DNA from: Oscillospiraceae bacterium
GTDB taxonomy: Bacteria > Bacillota > Clostridia > Oscillospirales > Oscillospiraceae
Length of the DNA stretch: 35,458 bases
Assembly (NCBI GenBank): GCA_017465745.1
Contig: JAFTVM010000097.1
Span: 1-35,458, forward strand
Reading direction: 5' to 3'
The notes under the pieces were generated by a model, which had not been told where the DNA came from, searched no databases, and saw only the letters and a program-made list of their open reading frames with translations. Shown piece after piece: positions 13,859 through 22,335 of this stretch; position 1 is the first letter of the stretch; the number at the start of each line of letters is the position of its first letter. Both the position numbers and the translations under genes were made by a program.

Positions 13859-16645
13859 TTACACCTCGATCTCCAGGCGGGAGACGACGCCGGCGCAGCG
13901 GGGGCACAGGCCCTCGGCATCGGCGGACTCGGAGTGCATCCAGCAGCGGGGGCACTTGGCGCCCTTGGCTTCGGACACGCCGATGGTCAGAGCAGGGAAG
14001 TTGACGCCGGTAGCAACCTCAGCGCCTTCCTCGGCATCAGCCCAGTCGCATGCGGAGATGATGCAGATTTCGGCCAGGTTCAGACCCTCACAGGCGGCCT
14101 TGACGGCATCATCGCCGGTCAGGGTGACCCGGGCTTCCAGAGCCTTGCCGATACGCTTGTCGGCACGGGCCTTCTCCAGCACGCCGTTGACGTCCTGGCG
14201 CAGCTTCATGACGGTGGCCCACTTCTCCAGGGCGGCATCGTCCAGCAGGTAGTCCTCGAAGCTCTCGGGCATCTGGTTCAGCAGCACATTGCGGACGTCG
14301 TCGCTGTCGCGGTGAGGCATGGACTGCCAGATCTCATCACAGGTGAAGGCCAGGATGGGAGCGAAGAGCTTAGCCATGGCGTCCAGGATCAGGAACAGGG
14401 CAGTCTGGGCGGAGCGGCGGCGCAGGCCGTTCTTGTCCTCACAGTACAGGCGGTCCTTCAGGATGTCCAGGTAGAAGCTGGACAGCTCCACGACGCAGAA
14501 GTCGTTGATGGCGTGGGTGACCACGTGGAACTCATAGTTGTCATAAGCCTTGCGGCAGGTCTTCACCAGCTTATGGAGCTTGGTCATGGCCCACTTGTCC
14601 AGCTCTTCCATGTCGGCGGCAGGAACCAGGTTATTGGGGTCAAACTCGTTCAGGTTGCCCAGGCAGTAGCGGGCGGTGTTGCGGAACTTCAGGTAGTTCT
14701 GGGCGATCTGCTTGAAGATCTCCTTGGAGCAGCGGACATCTGCATGGTAGTCAGAGGAAGCTGCCCACAGGCGGATGATGTCTGCGCCGAAGTCCTTGAT
14801 CAGGTCGGCGGGATCAACGCCGTTGCCCAGGGACTTGTGCATGGCGCGGCCCTGGCCGTCGACGGTCCAGCCGTGGGTCAGAACCTGGCGGAAGGGAGCG
14901 CCCTGATCCAGTGCACCGACGGAGGTCAGCAGGGAGGACTGGAACCAGCCGCGGTACTGGTCAGCGCCTTCCAGATACACGTCAGCGGGCCACAGCTCGG
15001 GGGTGCGGTGCATCAGGGAAGCGTAGTGGGTGGAGCCGGAGTCGAACCAGCAGTCGAGTGTGTCGGTCTCCTTCTCGAAGGTCTTACCGCCGCAGTGGGG
15101 GCAGGTGAAGCCGTCAGGAACCAGCTCCATGGCGTCCTTTTCGAACCAGATGTTGGAGCCGTGCTCGTCGAACAGCTGGGAGATCTTGGCGATGGAATCG
15201 GGGGTGGAGACGGGCTTGCCGCAGTCCTGGCAATAGAACACGGGGATGGGCAGACCCCAGCGGCGCTGACGGGAGATACACCAGTCGGCGCGCTCGCGGA
15301 TCATGGAGATCATGCGCTCTTCGCCCCAGGCGGGGAACCACTTGACGTCCTCGATGGCCTTGATGGCAGCGTCCTTGAAGGACTCGACGGAGCAGAACCA
15401 CTGGGGCGTGGCGCGGAAGATGACGGGCTTCTTGCAGCGGTCGTGATGGGGGTAGGAGTGCATGATCTGCTCGGCGGCGAACAGCATGCCGGATTCCTCC
15501 ATGTCGGCCTTGATGATGGGGTTACTCTCCTCGGTCTTGAGGCCTGCGTACTTGCCGGCGTAGTCGGTGTGGCGGCCATAGTCGTCAACGGGAACCACCA
15601 GCTCCATGCCGTAGCGCATGCAGGTCTGGTAGTCGTCGGCACCGAAGCCGGGAGCGGTGTGGACACAGCCGGTACCGGAATCCATGGTGACGTACTCGGC
15701 GTTGACCAGGCGGGAGGTCTTGTCCAGGAAGGGATGCTTGGCCAGCATGTTCTCGAAGAACTGGCCGGGATAGGTGGCCAGGACCTCGTAGTTCTTGAAG
15801 CCGCCCATCTTCATGGTCTTTTCCATCAGGGCCTCGGCCATGATGTAGGTCTCACCGTTTTCTGCCTTCACCAGGACGTAGGCATCCCGGGGATGCAGGC
15901 AGATGCCCATGTTGCCGGGCAGGGTCCAGATGGTGGTGGTCCAGATGACGAAGAAGGTCTTGCTCAGGTCGAAACCGGCCAGCTTGCCCAGATCGTCATG
16001 CATGGGGAACTTGACATAGACAGAGGTACAGGGATCGTCCTTGTACTCGATATCGGCCTCAGCCACGGCAGTGGCGCAGAAGGGGCACCAGGTGACGGGC
16101 TTCAGGCCCTTGTAGATGAAGCCCTTGTCAAACATGCGGCCGAAGACCTTGACTTCCTGAGCCTCAAAGTGCTTGTCCATGGTGCGGTAGGGGTGCTTCC
16201 AGTCGCCCACGACGCCCAGACGCTTGAAGCCGGTCATCTGCTTCTGGATGAAGTCCTCAGCGAACTCGGAGCAGGCAGTGCGGAACTCGGGGACGGTCAT
16301 GTCCTTGTTGAGCTTCTTCTTGGAAGTCTCGATGGCGCGCTCGATGGGCAGGCCGTGGTTATCCCAGCCGGGGACATAGGGAGTGTAGAAGCCCATCATG
16401 GCGTGGGAACGGACGATGAAGTCCTTCAGGGTCTTGTTCAGGGCGTGACCCATGTGGATATAGCCGTTGGAGAAGGGAGGGCCGTCGTGCAGAACGAAGC
16501 GGGGCAGGTCCTTATTCTTCTCCAGCATCAGCTGGTACAGGTCCTGCTCTTCCCAACGCTCCAGCATTTTGGGCTCCCGGGCAGGCAGACCGGCCTTCAT
16601 GGGGAAACCGGTCTTCGGGGTGATGATGGTGTTTTTGTATTCCAT
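13859..16645 (-). CDS. ileS: Isoleucyl-tRNA synthetase
   Basis: The 928-residue class I synthetase charges tRNA-Ile. Visible are the HIGH motif as HMGH (residues 64-67), WCISRQRRWG, the KMSKS region as MHKSLGN (near residue 600), and a C-terminal zinc finger with two CPRC pairs at about 895-922. The longer frame opens at 16663, but its ATG lies inside the GGAGG; the ATG at 16645 has that site 11 bases upstream. Transcription is controlled by the T-box leader at 16690-16935. The first residues of KMSKS are replaced by A-M-H, while the second K-S is kept. It closes the ylm/divIVA cluster as in other Firmicutes. Confidence 0.97.
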   Translation of the reverse strand: MEYKNTIITPKTGFPMKAGLPAREPKMLERWEEQDLYQLMLEKNKDLPRFVLHDGPPFSNGYIHMGHALNKTLKDFIVRSHAMMGFYTPYVPGWDNHGLPIERAIETSKKKLNKDMTVPEFRTACSEFAEDFIQKQMTGFKRLGVVGDWKHPYRTMDKHFEAQEVKVFGRMFDKGFIYKGLKPVTWCPFCATAVAEADIEYKDDPCTSVYVKFPMHDDLGKLAGFDLSKTFFVIWTTTIWTLPGNMGICLHPRDAYVLVKAENGETYIMAEALMEKTMKMGGFKNYEVLATYPGQFFENMLAKHPFLDKTSRLVNAEYVTMDSGTGCVHTAPGFGADDYQTCMRYGMELVVPVDDYGRHTDYAGKYAGLKTEESNPIIKADMEESGMLFAAEQIMHSYPHHDRCKKPVIFRATPQWFCSVESFKDAAIKAIEDVKWFPAWGEERMISMIRERADWCISRQRRWGLPIPVFYCQDCGKPVSTPDSIAKISQLFDEHGSNIWFEKDAMELVPDGFTCPHCGGKTFEKETDTLDCWFDSGSTHYASLMHRTPELWPADVYLEGADQYRGWFQSSLLTSVGALDQGAPFRQVLTHGWTVDGQGRAMHKSLGNGVDPADLIKDFGADIIRLWAASSDYHADVRCSKEIFKQIAQNYLKFRNTARYCLGNLNEFDPNNLVPAADMEELDKWAMTKLHKLVKTCRKAYDNYEFHVVTHAINDFCVVELSSFYLDILKDRLYCEDKNGLRRRSAQTALFLILDAMAKLFAPILAFTCDEIWQSMPHRDSDDVRNVLLNQMPESFEDYLLDDAALEKWATVMKLRQDVNGVLEKARADKRIGKALEARVTLTGDDAVKAACEGLNLAEICIISACDWADAEEGAEVATGVNFPALTIGVSEAKGAKCPRCWMHSESADAEGLCPRCAGVVSRLEIEV

Positions 16646-16689
16646 TGGAATTCTTGCCTCCATTTGAAAATTTCGATTTTGGGCGCAAA

Positions 16690-16935
16690 GAAAAGCGCCT
16701 TTGTCCCTAATCTAAGAGACAAAGGCGCAATAACCTCTGCGGTACCACTCTTGTTCTGACCTTGCGGCCAGCACTCGTAGGCGCTGTAACGGGCGCAAAT
16801 CGGCGCAGTCTACTGACCCCGGACGGGCGTTGGGTGCGCTGCTCAGAGGTGATATGGCGGTCGGTCCCTTGCTGCCTTGCACCGTCCGGCAGCTCTCTGG
16901 AAGGGGTGGTCAAAGGCCACGTGTCCTCATCGTCG
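16690..16935 (-). promoter_or_regulatory. T-box riboswitch of ileS (Ile specifier)
   Basis: On the minus strand the leader contains a stem I region ending near the specifier (ATC at 16851-16853, Ile), the conserved T-box sequence AAGAGTGGTACCGC (about 16737-16752), and a terminator. The terminator has an 11-bp stem (16695-16705 against 16718-16728), followed by TTTTC. Uncharged tRNA-Ile would pair with the specifier and T-box and stabilise the antiterminator. It starts about 20 bp after the divIVA stop. Confidence 0.9.
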
Positions 16936-16956
16936 CATGAAATATTCACTTGTCGC

Positions 16957-17607
16957 TTACCGCTGGGTGGGGTCGTAGTTACGGCCGAACTGCAGGTTGG
17001 CGAATTTGCTGGTGGTGGTGTCGTTGGTGGGATGCTTGGGCTCTGCCTTGGGATGGGTCTCCTCGGTGGTGCCCACCAGGGCTTCCAGGCTGTGGGAGAT
17101 CTGGTCTGCCACGGAATCGGCATCACTGGCTTCAGCCTTGGGCGTATTGGCGGGGGCGTTAGCCCGCTTGATCCGCTCCAGGGCATGGATGCAGGCGCGC
17201 ATCTGCTCCTCGATCTCGTCGATCTTGGCAGCGGCGGCGCGGCGGGCCTCGTCGATGCGGGCGTTTTCGGCGGCGATGAGGGCGTCGGCGTTGCGGGTGT
17301 TCTCCTCAGCGGCGGCATTGGCGTCGCCGATCATCTGGGCACAGCGGTCCTGCGCCTCCAGAACCATCTGGTCACAGCGCTGCTGTGCCTCAGCGATGGC
17401 TTCGCGCATGCTGGCTTCGTTCTTGCGGTACTCTTCCAGCTTGCCCACCAGGACACGCATCTTGCTTTTGAGCAGAGCATTTTCCTTGTACAGGGTAATG
17501 TAATCCTCGGTCAGGGGCTCCAGAAAGGCGTCCACATCGTCCATGTTGTAGCCGCCGAAGGTGGCCTTACCGAAGGAGATCTGTTCGATCTGCTGGGGTG
17601 TAAACAT
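16957..17607 (-). CDS. divIVA: DivIVA-domain cell division protein
   Basis: The 216-residue protein starts with the DivIVA membrane-binding/coiled-coil domain (MFTPQQIEQISFGKATFGGY, then DVDAFLEPL). Long Ala/Glu/Arg-rich coiled coil covers about residues 30-145, followed by a low-complexity tail. DivIVA senses curved membrane and places division, cell wall or sporulation proteins at poles and septa. It lies 21 bp after sepF and before the T-box/ileS, the conserved Firmicutes order. Confidence 0.93.
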   Translation of the reverse strand: MFTPQQIEQISFGKATFGGYNMDDVDAFLEPLTEDYITLYKENALLKSKMRVLVGKLEEYRKNEASMREAIAEAQQRCDQMVLEAQDRCAQMIGDANAAAEENTRNADALIAAENARIDEARRAAAAKIDEIEEQMRACIHALERIKRANAPANTPKAEASDADSVADQISHSLEALVGTTEETHPKAEPKHPTNDTTTSKFANLQFGRNYDPTQR

Positions 17608-17628
17608 TGTGGTTCTCTCCCCTCTGGG

Positions 17629-18177
17629 TTAGACGTAGCTGTCGACTTCTGCCTGCATGCTCTCCAGGTCACCGTTTACAACCAGGTGGGAGGGGCAGAA
17701 CAGGTAAGCAGCCTGGGCGATCTTCTTGACGGAGCCGTCGATGGAGTAGGCACAGCCGGACAGGAAGTCCACAACACGGCGGGCCATGGCCTTGTCCACG
17801 TTCTCCAGATTGACCACCACGACCTTGCGGGCGCGCAGATCATCGGCAGCCTTGGAAGCATCGTTGAAGTTCACGGGGCGGAACAGGATGACTTCCTGCT
17901 TGCCGGCGTTGGAAGAACCGACCACGCGGCCGCTGAAGCTGCCGGTGGGAGCGGAGGGAACAACGGGTGCAGCGGGAGCGGGAGTGAAGCCGGTGAAAGC
18001 GTCCTCCTCTTCCTCCACAGCGGGAGCTGCGGCGGGAGCAGCGGGACGGCGGCGGCGGGGCTGGGGCTTTTCAGCGGGCTCCTCGTAATCCTCCATGTAA
18101 TCGTCTTCGTCGTAATCGTCGAACTCGTCGTCGCTGTAGGGCTGGGCAAACTTCTTCACATTATCCCAAAAACTCAT
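17629..18177 (-). CDS. sepF: Cell division protein SepF
   Basis: The 182-residue protein has the SepF layout: a short N-terminal membrane-anchor helix (MSFWDNVKKFAQPY), an acidic then Pro/Ala-rich linker (about 17-85), and the C-terminal SepF domain (EVILFRPVNFNDASKAADDL onward). The latter includes VVVNLENVDK and FLSGCAYSIDG. SepF forms rings that tie FtsZ to the membrane. It is 36 bp after the YggS gene and 21 bp before divIVA. The linker is longer than in Bacillus. Confidence 0.95.
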   Translation of the reverse strand: MSFWDNVKKFAQPYSDDEFDDYDEDDYMEDYEEPAEKPQPRRRRPAAPAAAPAVEEEEDAFTGFTPAPAAPVVPSAPTGSFSGRVVGSSNAGKQEVILFRPVNFNDASKAADDLRARKVVVVNLENVDKAMARRVVDFLSGCAYSIDGSVKKIAQAAYLFCPSHLVVNGDLESMQAEVDSYV

Positions 18178-18213
18178 ATCTCTATATTCCTCCTGTATAT
18201 TTTCACATCTGTA

Positions 18214-18921
18214 TTATTGATGAGGCGCTGCGTAGTTACGGGCGCCGAAGATGGCGGTACCCACGCGGATCATGGTGCTGCCGCACCGGATCGCGTCGGC
18301 ATAATCGTCGGACATGCCCATAGACAAAATATGCACAGATACATTATCGTATTTTTTTGCCGTTATGTCAACAGAAAGGTTGAAGATTTCTTGAAAAAAT
18401 TTGACGTTATCTCCGTCATTATGACTAATGGGAGGAATTGCCATCAGTCCGCAGACCCGGACATTGGGATAATCGGCGATATGTTCGAGCAGGGGGAGAA
18501 CTTCAGAAACGGCGAAACCGCTCTTGCTTTCCTCCATGCCAACGTTGACCTCCAGCAGGATGTCCTGAACGATAGCCTGCCTGGCCGCCTCTTTCTGGAT
18601 GGCCTCCAGCAGATTGATGCGGTCAACGCTCTGGATCAGATCCACATGGCCCACCACCTGCTTGACCTTGTTGGTCTGCAGATGGCCGATAAAATGGACG
18701 GGAGCGCCCTCGTAGGCATTCTCCTTGCCCTTGGCCACCAGCTCCTGGACGCGGTTTTCACCGCAGCAGTCCACACCGGCGGCGATTGCCTGGCGGACGG
18801 CATCGGCGTCGTTCATCTTGGTGGCGGCGCAGAGCTTGATATCTTTGGGATCCCGGCCGCAGGCAATGGCAGCTTCTGCCATCTGGGCGCGGATCCGGGC
18901 AATATTTTCAGCAATAGACAT
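18214..18921 (-). CDS. YggS/YlmE-family PLP-binding protein
   Basis: The 235-residue protein has the YggS pattern: AATKM with the PLP-binding Lys35, GENRVQEL, HFIGHLQTNKVK, LLEVNVGMEESKSG, LSMGMSDDYADAI and GSTMIRVGTAIFG. The family folds as an alanine-racemase-like barrel, binds pyridoxal phosphate and maintains vitamin B6 and amino-acid homeostasis without known catalysis. As ylmE it normally heads the ylm division cluster, as here upstream of sepF. A MITE-like element ends just upstream. Confidence 0.95.
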   Translation of the reverse strand: MSIAENIARIRAQMAEAAIACGRDPKDIKLCAATKMNDADAVRQAIAAGVDCCGENRVQELVAKGKENAYEGAPVHFIGHLQTNKVKQVVGHVDLIQSVDRINLLEAIQKEAARQAIVQDILLEVNVGMEESKSGFAVSEVLPLLEHIADYPNVRVCGLMAIPPISHNDGDNVKFFQEIFNLSVDITAKKYDNVSVHILSMGMSDDYADAIRCGSTMIRVGTAIFGARNYAAPHQ

Positions 18922-18950
18922 TGTAATTGCTCCTTCTTTCTATAAAGACA

Positions 18951-19090
18951 TTGTAGGGCGGGGTTATGACCCCGCCGACGCACTTGGTCGATTGAGTGGT
19001 ATCAGTTTTTCGCAGAATCAGTCTGTGCATCGAACGTTACGCAGCAGAAAGCCGATAGCTGATCGGCGGGGTCATGACCCCGCCCTACAT
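18951..19090. repeat. MITE-like inverted-repeat element (140 bp)
   Basis: The 27-bp ends (18952-18978 and 19063-19089) are inverted copies with a single mismatch. Each end is also palindromic (GGCGGGGTCATGACCCCGCC). The direct repeat AAGACA flanks the element at 18945-18950 and 19091-19096, as expected for a target-site duplication. The interior of about 84 bp has no coding frame. This is probably a non-autonomous transposable element. Confidence 0.7.
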
Positions 19091-19097
19091 AAGACAG

Positions 19098-19137
19098 AAA
19101 AAACAAGGGCAGCGGTTGCTCCGCTGCCCTTGTTTTT
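19098..19137 (-). terminator. Terminator of the miaB-hfq operon
   Basis: A 17-bp stem (19099-19115 against 19121-19137, loop TTGCT) ends in a T-run on the minus strand. It begins right at the hfq stop codon. Confidence 0.9.
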
Positions 19138-19360
19138 ATACACTGGCTGCTTTCAGCGGCCGGATCGGGGCCAGGGTGGAGATGGCGTGCTTGTAGATCA
19201 TCTGCTGCTTGCCATCGCTCACCAGCACCACCACGAAGCTGTCATAGCCCGTGACGATCCCGCGGAGCTGGAAACCATTCATCAGGAAGAGAGTCACGGG
19301 GACCTTGTCCCGGCGGCACTCCTTGAGAATGGATTCCTGTAAGTTCATATTGTCGGACAT
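19136..19360 (-). CDS. hfq: RNA chaperone Hfq
   Basis: The 74-residue protein has the Sm1 region ([21 protein letters not shown]) and the Sm2 motif ([10 protein letters not shown]). Hfq hexamers bind small RNAs and mRNAs. The frame is open to 19396, but AGAAGG lies 7 bases before the ATG at 19360, and Hfq proteins start near this MSDN. It is the last gene of the miaB-mutS-CPBP-mutL-miaA-hfq operon; miaA-hfq linkage is widespread. It lacks an extended C-terminal tail, as in other Clostridia. Confidence 0.96.
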   Translation of the reverse strand: MSDNMNLQESILKECRRDKVPVTLFLMNGFQLRGIVTGYDSFVVVLVSDGKQQMIYKHAISTLAPIRPLKAASV

Positions 19361-19409
19361 ATGTATACCTTCTTTCTTTGAGTTTGGGATACACATATCC
19401 TACCATTTT

Positions 19410-20339
19410 TCACTTGTCGGAATTGAAAATAACCCGTCGGGCCTTTTCAAGAATTTGATCGGCTCCTTCGCCGTTCCCGCGAATCAGCCAATTCATGGCT
19501 TTGTTGCGGCGGAACCAGGTCAGCTGGCGCTTGGCGTAATGGCGGGAGGATTTCTGAACCTCAGCGGCGGCTTCGGCGATGGTGCCGTTTCCTTCCAGAG
19601 CGTTCACAAATTCCTTGTAGCCGATGGCCTGCATGGCGGTACACTTGGCGGGGATACCGGAATTCAACAGGTTCTGAATTTCCTCCACAAGTCCCTGCTG
19701 CAGCATGATCTCCACCCGCAGATCAATACGGCGGTACAGTTCCGCCCGGTGGGCAAAGTCCAGACCCAGCCACAGAGGGGCGTACTTGGGCGGGATCAGC
19801 TGGGTCTTCCGGTTGTGCTCCGTGATGGTCTCTCCGGTTTCCAGATAAACCTCCAGCGCCCGGAGGGCCCGCTTGCGGTCATGGATCCGGGCGGCAGCTT
19901 CCGGATCGATGCGGCGCAGCCAGTCCATCATGTATGCCATGCCCATTTCGTCCGCCTGGGCTTCCAGGCGCTCCCGCTGGCCCGTGGAGGGGAAGGGGGC
20001 GAAATTATTTCCCCGGATCAGGGAATCCATGTAAAGGCCGGTGCCGCCGGCAATGACGGCAGTCTTGCCCCGGGCGACGATGTCGTCGACGATGGGGGAC
20101 GCCATCTCACAGTAGCGGCTGACGGAAAAATCCTCGTCCGGCTCCGCCACATCGATCATGTGGTGGGGGATGCCCTGCATTTCCTCGATGGTGGGCTTGG
20201 CGGTGCCGATGTCCATGCGGCGGTAGATCTGCATGGAGTCGCAGGAAACCACCTCGCCGTTTGTCATTTTGGCGACCTCCACAGCCAGGGCGGTCTTGCC
20301 GGAGGCGGTGGGACCGGCGATGCAAATGATATTGTTCAT
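19410..20339 (-). CDS. miaA: tRNA dimethylallyltransferase MiaA
   Basis: The 309-residue enzyme adds a dimethylallyl group to A37 of tRNAs that read U-starting codons. It shows the P-loop GPTASGKT near the N-terminus, DSMQIYRRMDIGTAKPT, GGTGLY and the QAIGYKEF segment of the family. The ATG at 20339 is chosen because GGAGG lies 10 bases before it. MiaB, the next enzyme in the same modification (ms2i6A37), heads the same operon. Confidence 0.96.
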   Translation of the reverse strand: MNNIICIAGPTASGKTALAVEVAKMTNGEVVSCDSMQIYRRMDIGTAKPTIEEMQGIPHHMIDVAEPDEDFSVSRYCEMASPIVDDIVARGKTAVIAGGTGLYMDSLIRGNNFAPFPSTGQRERLEAQADEMGMAYMMDWLRRIDPEAAARIHDRKRALRALEVYLETGETITEHNRKTQLIPPKYAPLWLGLDFAHRAELYRRIDLRVEIMLQQGLVEEIQNLLNSGIPAKCTAMQAIGYKEFVNALEGNGTIAEAAAEVQKSSRHYAKRQLTWFRRNKAMNWLIRGNGEGADQILEKARRVIFNSDK

Positions 20340-20360
20340 GGGGGTAAGCACCTCCAATTT

Positions 20361-22331
20361 TTATGCTCTCTTGAACTGCTTCTCCAGCTGCTTCTTACTC
20401 AGCGTAATGCAGATGGGGCGGCCGTGGGGGCAGTATTTCAGCTCTTCCCGGGCCATGACTTCCTTGACGAGGACCAGCAGCTCTTCCTCGCTGGTGTTCC
20501 AGCCGGCCTTGATGGCGGCCTTGCAGGCCACGGTGTGGAGGACTTCATCCCGGACATTGTCCTTCTTTTCCCGGCGGCCGGACAGCAGGTCGGCGGCCAT
20601 AGATTCTACAGCGTCGGCTGCGTCATCAGGGCTTAAGTCCATGGGGATCTGGCGCAGGAGGACGGTGTTTTCGCCGAATTCGTCGATCTCGAAGCCCAGC
20701 TCCTCCAGCATTTCCTTGTTGGACACCAGCTCCGCCGCAGCGGCGGGGGACAGGCGGACGGGGACAGGGGTCAGGAGGGCCTGGGAGGAGATCTTCTCCT
20801 GATTGGCTTTCAGCTTTTCGAAGAGGATCCGCTCGTGAGCGGCGTGCTTGTCGATGAGGAAGGCGTTGTCGCCCTGCTCCACAATAACATAGGAATTGTA
20901 CAGCTCGCCCACCATGCGCCACTGGATCTCGGCGGGCATTTCCAGCGCGGTCTGTTCCATCTCAGGCTCCGCAGGTGCGGGGATTGGGTCGATGTGGGCA
21001 TCGACCCCGTCGACGGGATCGGGAGCGGGGGGCAGAGGCGGCAGCTTGGGCATTTCCTTAGGCACATCCACCCGGGGCAGCAGCACCGTTTCCCGGACGG
21101 GAACAGAGGGAGAACGTTCCACCCTGGCGGCAGCAGCGATAGCGGCTGCGGGCCTGGGCTGGGGGGCGTCCTTCAAAGCGGAGGAGAAGGTTTTATATTC
21201 TTCCGCCGTCATGGTGCGGAAGAATTGCTCTTTCTTGGCAGGTGCGGCGGATACAGCAGGCGTGTAGGGCTTCGGCGCGGGAATGACCGGCTTGGGCGGC
21301 TCTGCAGCCTTGGGGGCGGCCTTGAACTGCACATCGGGCCGGTCGGGGGTGCGGTTCAGGGCACCCAGGACGCCATAGTGAACGCAGTCGAAAACGGCCT
21401 TTTCGTTGAGGAATTTCACCTCGGTTTTCGCCGGATGGACGTTGACGTCCACGGCGTTGGTGGGCAGATTCAGATGCAGCACGCAGGCGGGGAATTTGCC
21501 CACCATCATCTGGTTGCGGTAGGCTTCCTCCAGGGCGGCGATGAGCAGCTTGGACTTGACGGGGCGGCCGTTGACGAAGAAGGTCTGCAGGCTCCGGCTG
21601 GGCCGGGCGTCGGTGGGCTTGGAAACGAAGCCGGACAGGGAATACTGCTCCCAGCGGCTGTCCACCTTTGCCATTTTGGCGCACTCCCGGCCATAGACGC
21701 AGTAGACGGCGGCTTCCAGCTTTCCGGTGCCGGGGGTGGAGAGGACTTCCTTGCCGTCCTTGATCAGGCGGAAGGCAACACTGGGGTGCGCCAGCGCCTG
21801 CAGCTGCACGGCGGCGGTGACCCGGGAGCCTTCGACCGTGTCGGATTTCATGAACTTCATTCGGGCGGGAGTGTTGTAGAACAGATCCCGGACGATGATG
21901 GTGGTGCCGTCGGGACAGCCGGCTTCCGATTCCTCCACGATGGTTCCCGCCTCCAGCCGGAGGGATACGCCTTCAATGGAGGAGGGGGTCTTGGTCAGCA
22001 GATCGATGCGGCTGACGGAGGCGATGGCGGCCAGGGCTTCCCCCCGGAAGCCGCAGGTGGCGATGGCGGCCAGATCCTCGGCGGTGCGCAGCTTGGAGGT
22101 GGCATGCCGCAGGAATGCAGTGCGGGCATCCTCTTTGGACATGCCGCAGCCGTCGTCGGTGACCCGCAGGAAGGTCATGCCGCCGTCCTTCATTTCCACG
22201 GTGACCTTGGAGGCCCCGGCGTCCACGGCGTTTTCAAGGAGCTCCTTGACCACGGACGCGGGCCGCTCCACCACCTCGCCGGCGGCGATGAGGTTGGCGA
22301 TATGGGTCGATAATTGAATGATCTTGGGCAT
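20361..22331 (-). CDS. mutL: DNA mismatch repair protein MutL
   Basis: The 656-residue protein has the N-terminal GHKL ATPase motifs (ELLENAVDAG, DDGCGM, GFRGEAL), a proline-rich linker (about 340-455) and a C-terminal domain. The latter has DKHAAHERILFE, matching the DQHA(X)2E(X)4E endonuclease motif, and ACKAAIK and CPHGRP near the end. The motif suggests a nicking MutL, as expected without MutH. MutS lies upstream in the same operon, separated by a CPBP protease gene. Confidence 0.97.
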   Translation of the reverse strand: MPKIIQLSTHIANLIAAGEVVERPASVVKELLENAVDAGASKVTVEMKDGGMTFLRVTDDGCGMSKEDARTAFLRHATSKLRTAEDLAAIATCGFRGEALAAIASVSRIDLLTKTPSSIEGVSLRLEAGTIVEESEAGCPDGTTIIVRDLFYNTPARMKFMKSDTVEGSRVTAAVQLQALAHPSVAFRLIKDGKEVLSTPGTGKLEAAVYCVYGRECAKMAKVDSRWEQYSLSGFVSKPTDARPSRSLQTFFVNGRPVKSKLLIAALEEAYRNQMMVGKFPACVLHLNLPTNAVDVNVHPAKTEVKFLNEKAVFDCVHYGVLGALNRTPDRPDVQFKAAPKAAEPPKPVIPAPKPYTPAVSAAPAKKEQFFRTMTAEEYKTFSSALKDAPQPRPAAAIAAAARVERSPSVPVRETVLLPRVDVPKEMPKLPPLPPAPDPVDGVDAHIDPIPAPAEPEMEQTALEMPAEIQWRMVGELYNSYVIVEQGDNAFLIDKHAAHERILFEKLKANQEKISSQALLTPVPVRLSPAAAAELVSNKEMLEELGFEIDEFGENTVLLRQIPMDLSPDDAADAVESMAADLLSGRREKKDNVRDEVLHTVACKAAIKAGWNTSEEELLVLVKEVMAREELKYCPHGRPICITLSKKQLEKQFKRA

Positions 22332-22335
22332 GAAA

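Noticed and set aside
13781-16759. A 992-residue plus-strand frame opposite ileS
   Set aside because: It is an antisense shadow caused by high-GC codon bias; ileS on the other strand has all family motifs.
16762-18945. A 727-residue plus-strand frame opposite divIVA, sepF and yggS
   Set aside because: It crosses several real genes and the T-box on the opposite strand, and its composition is Gly/Val/His-rich shadow sequence.
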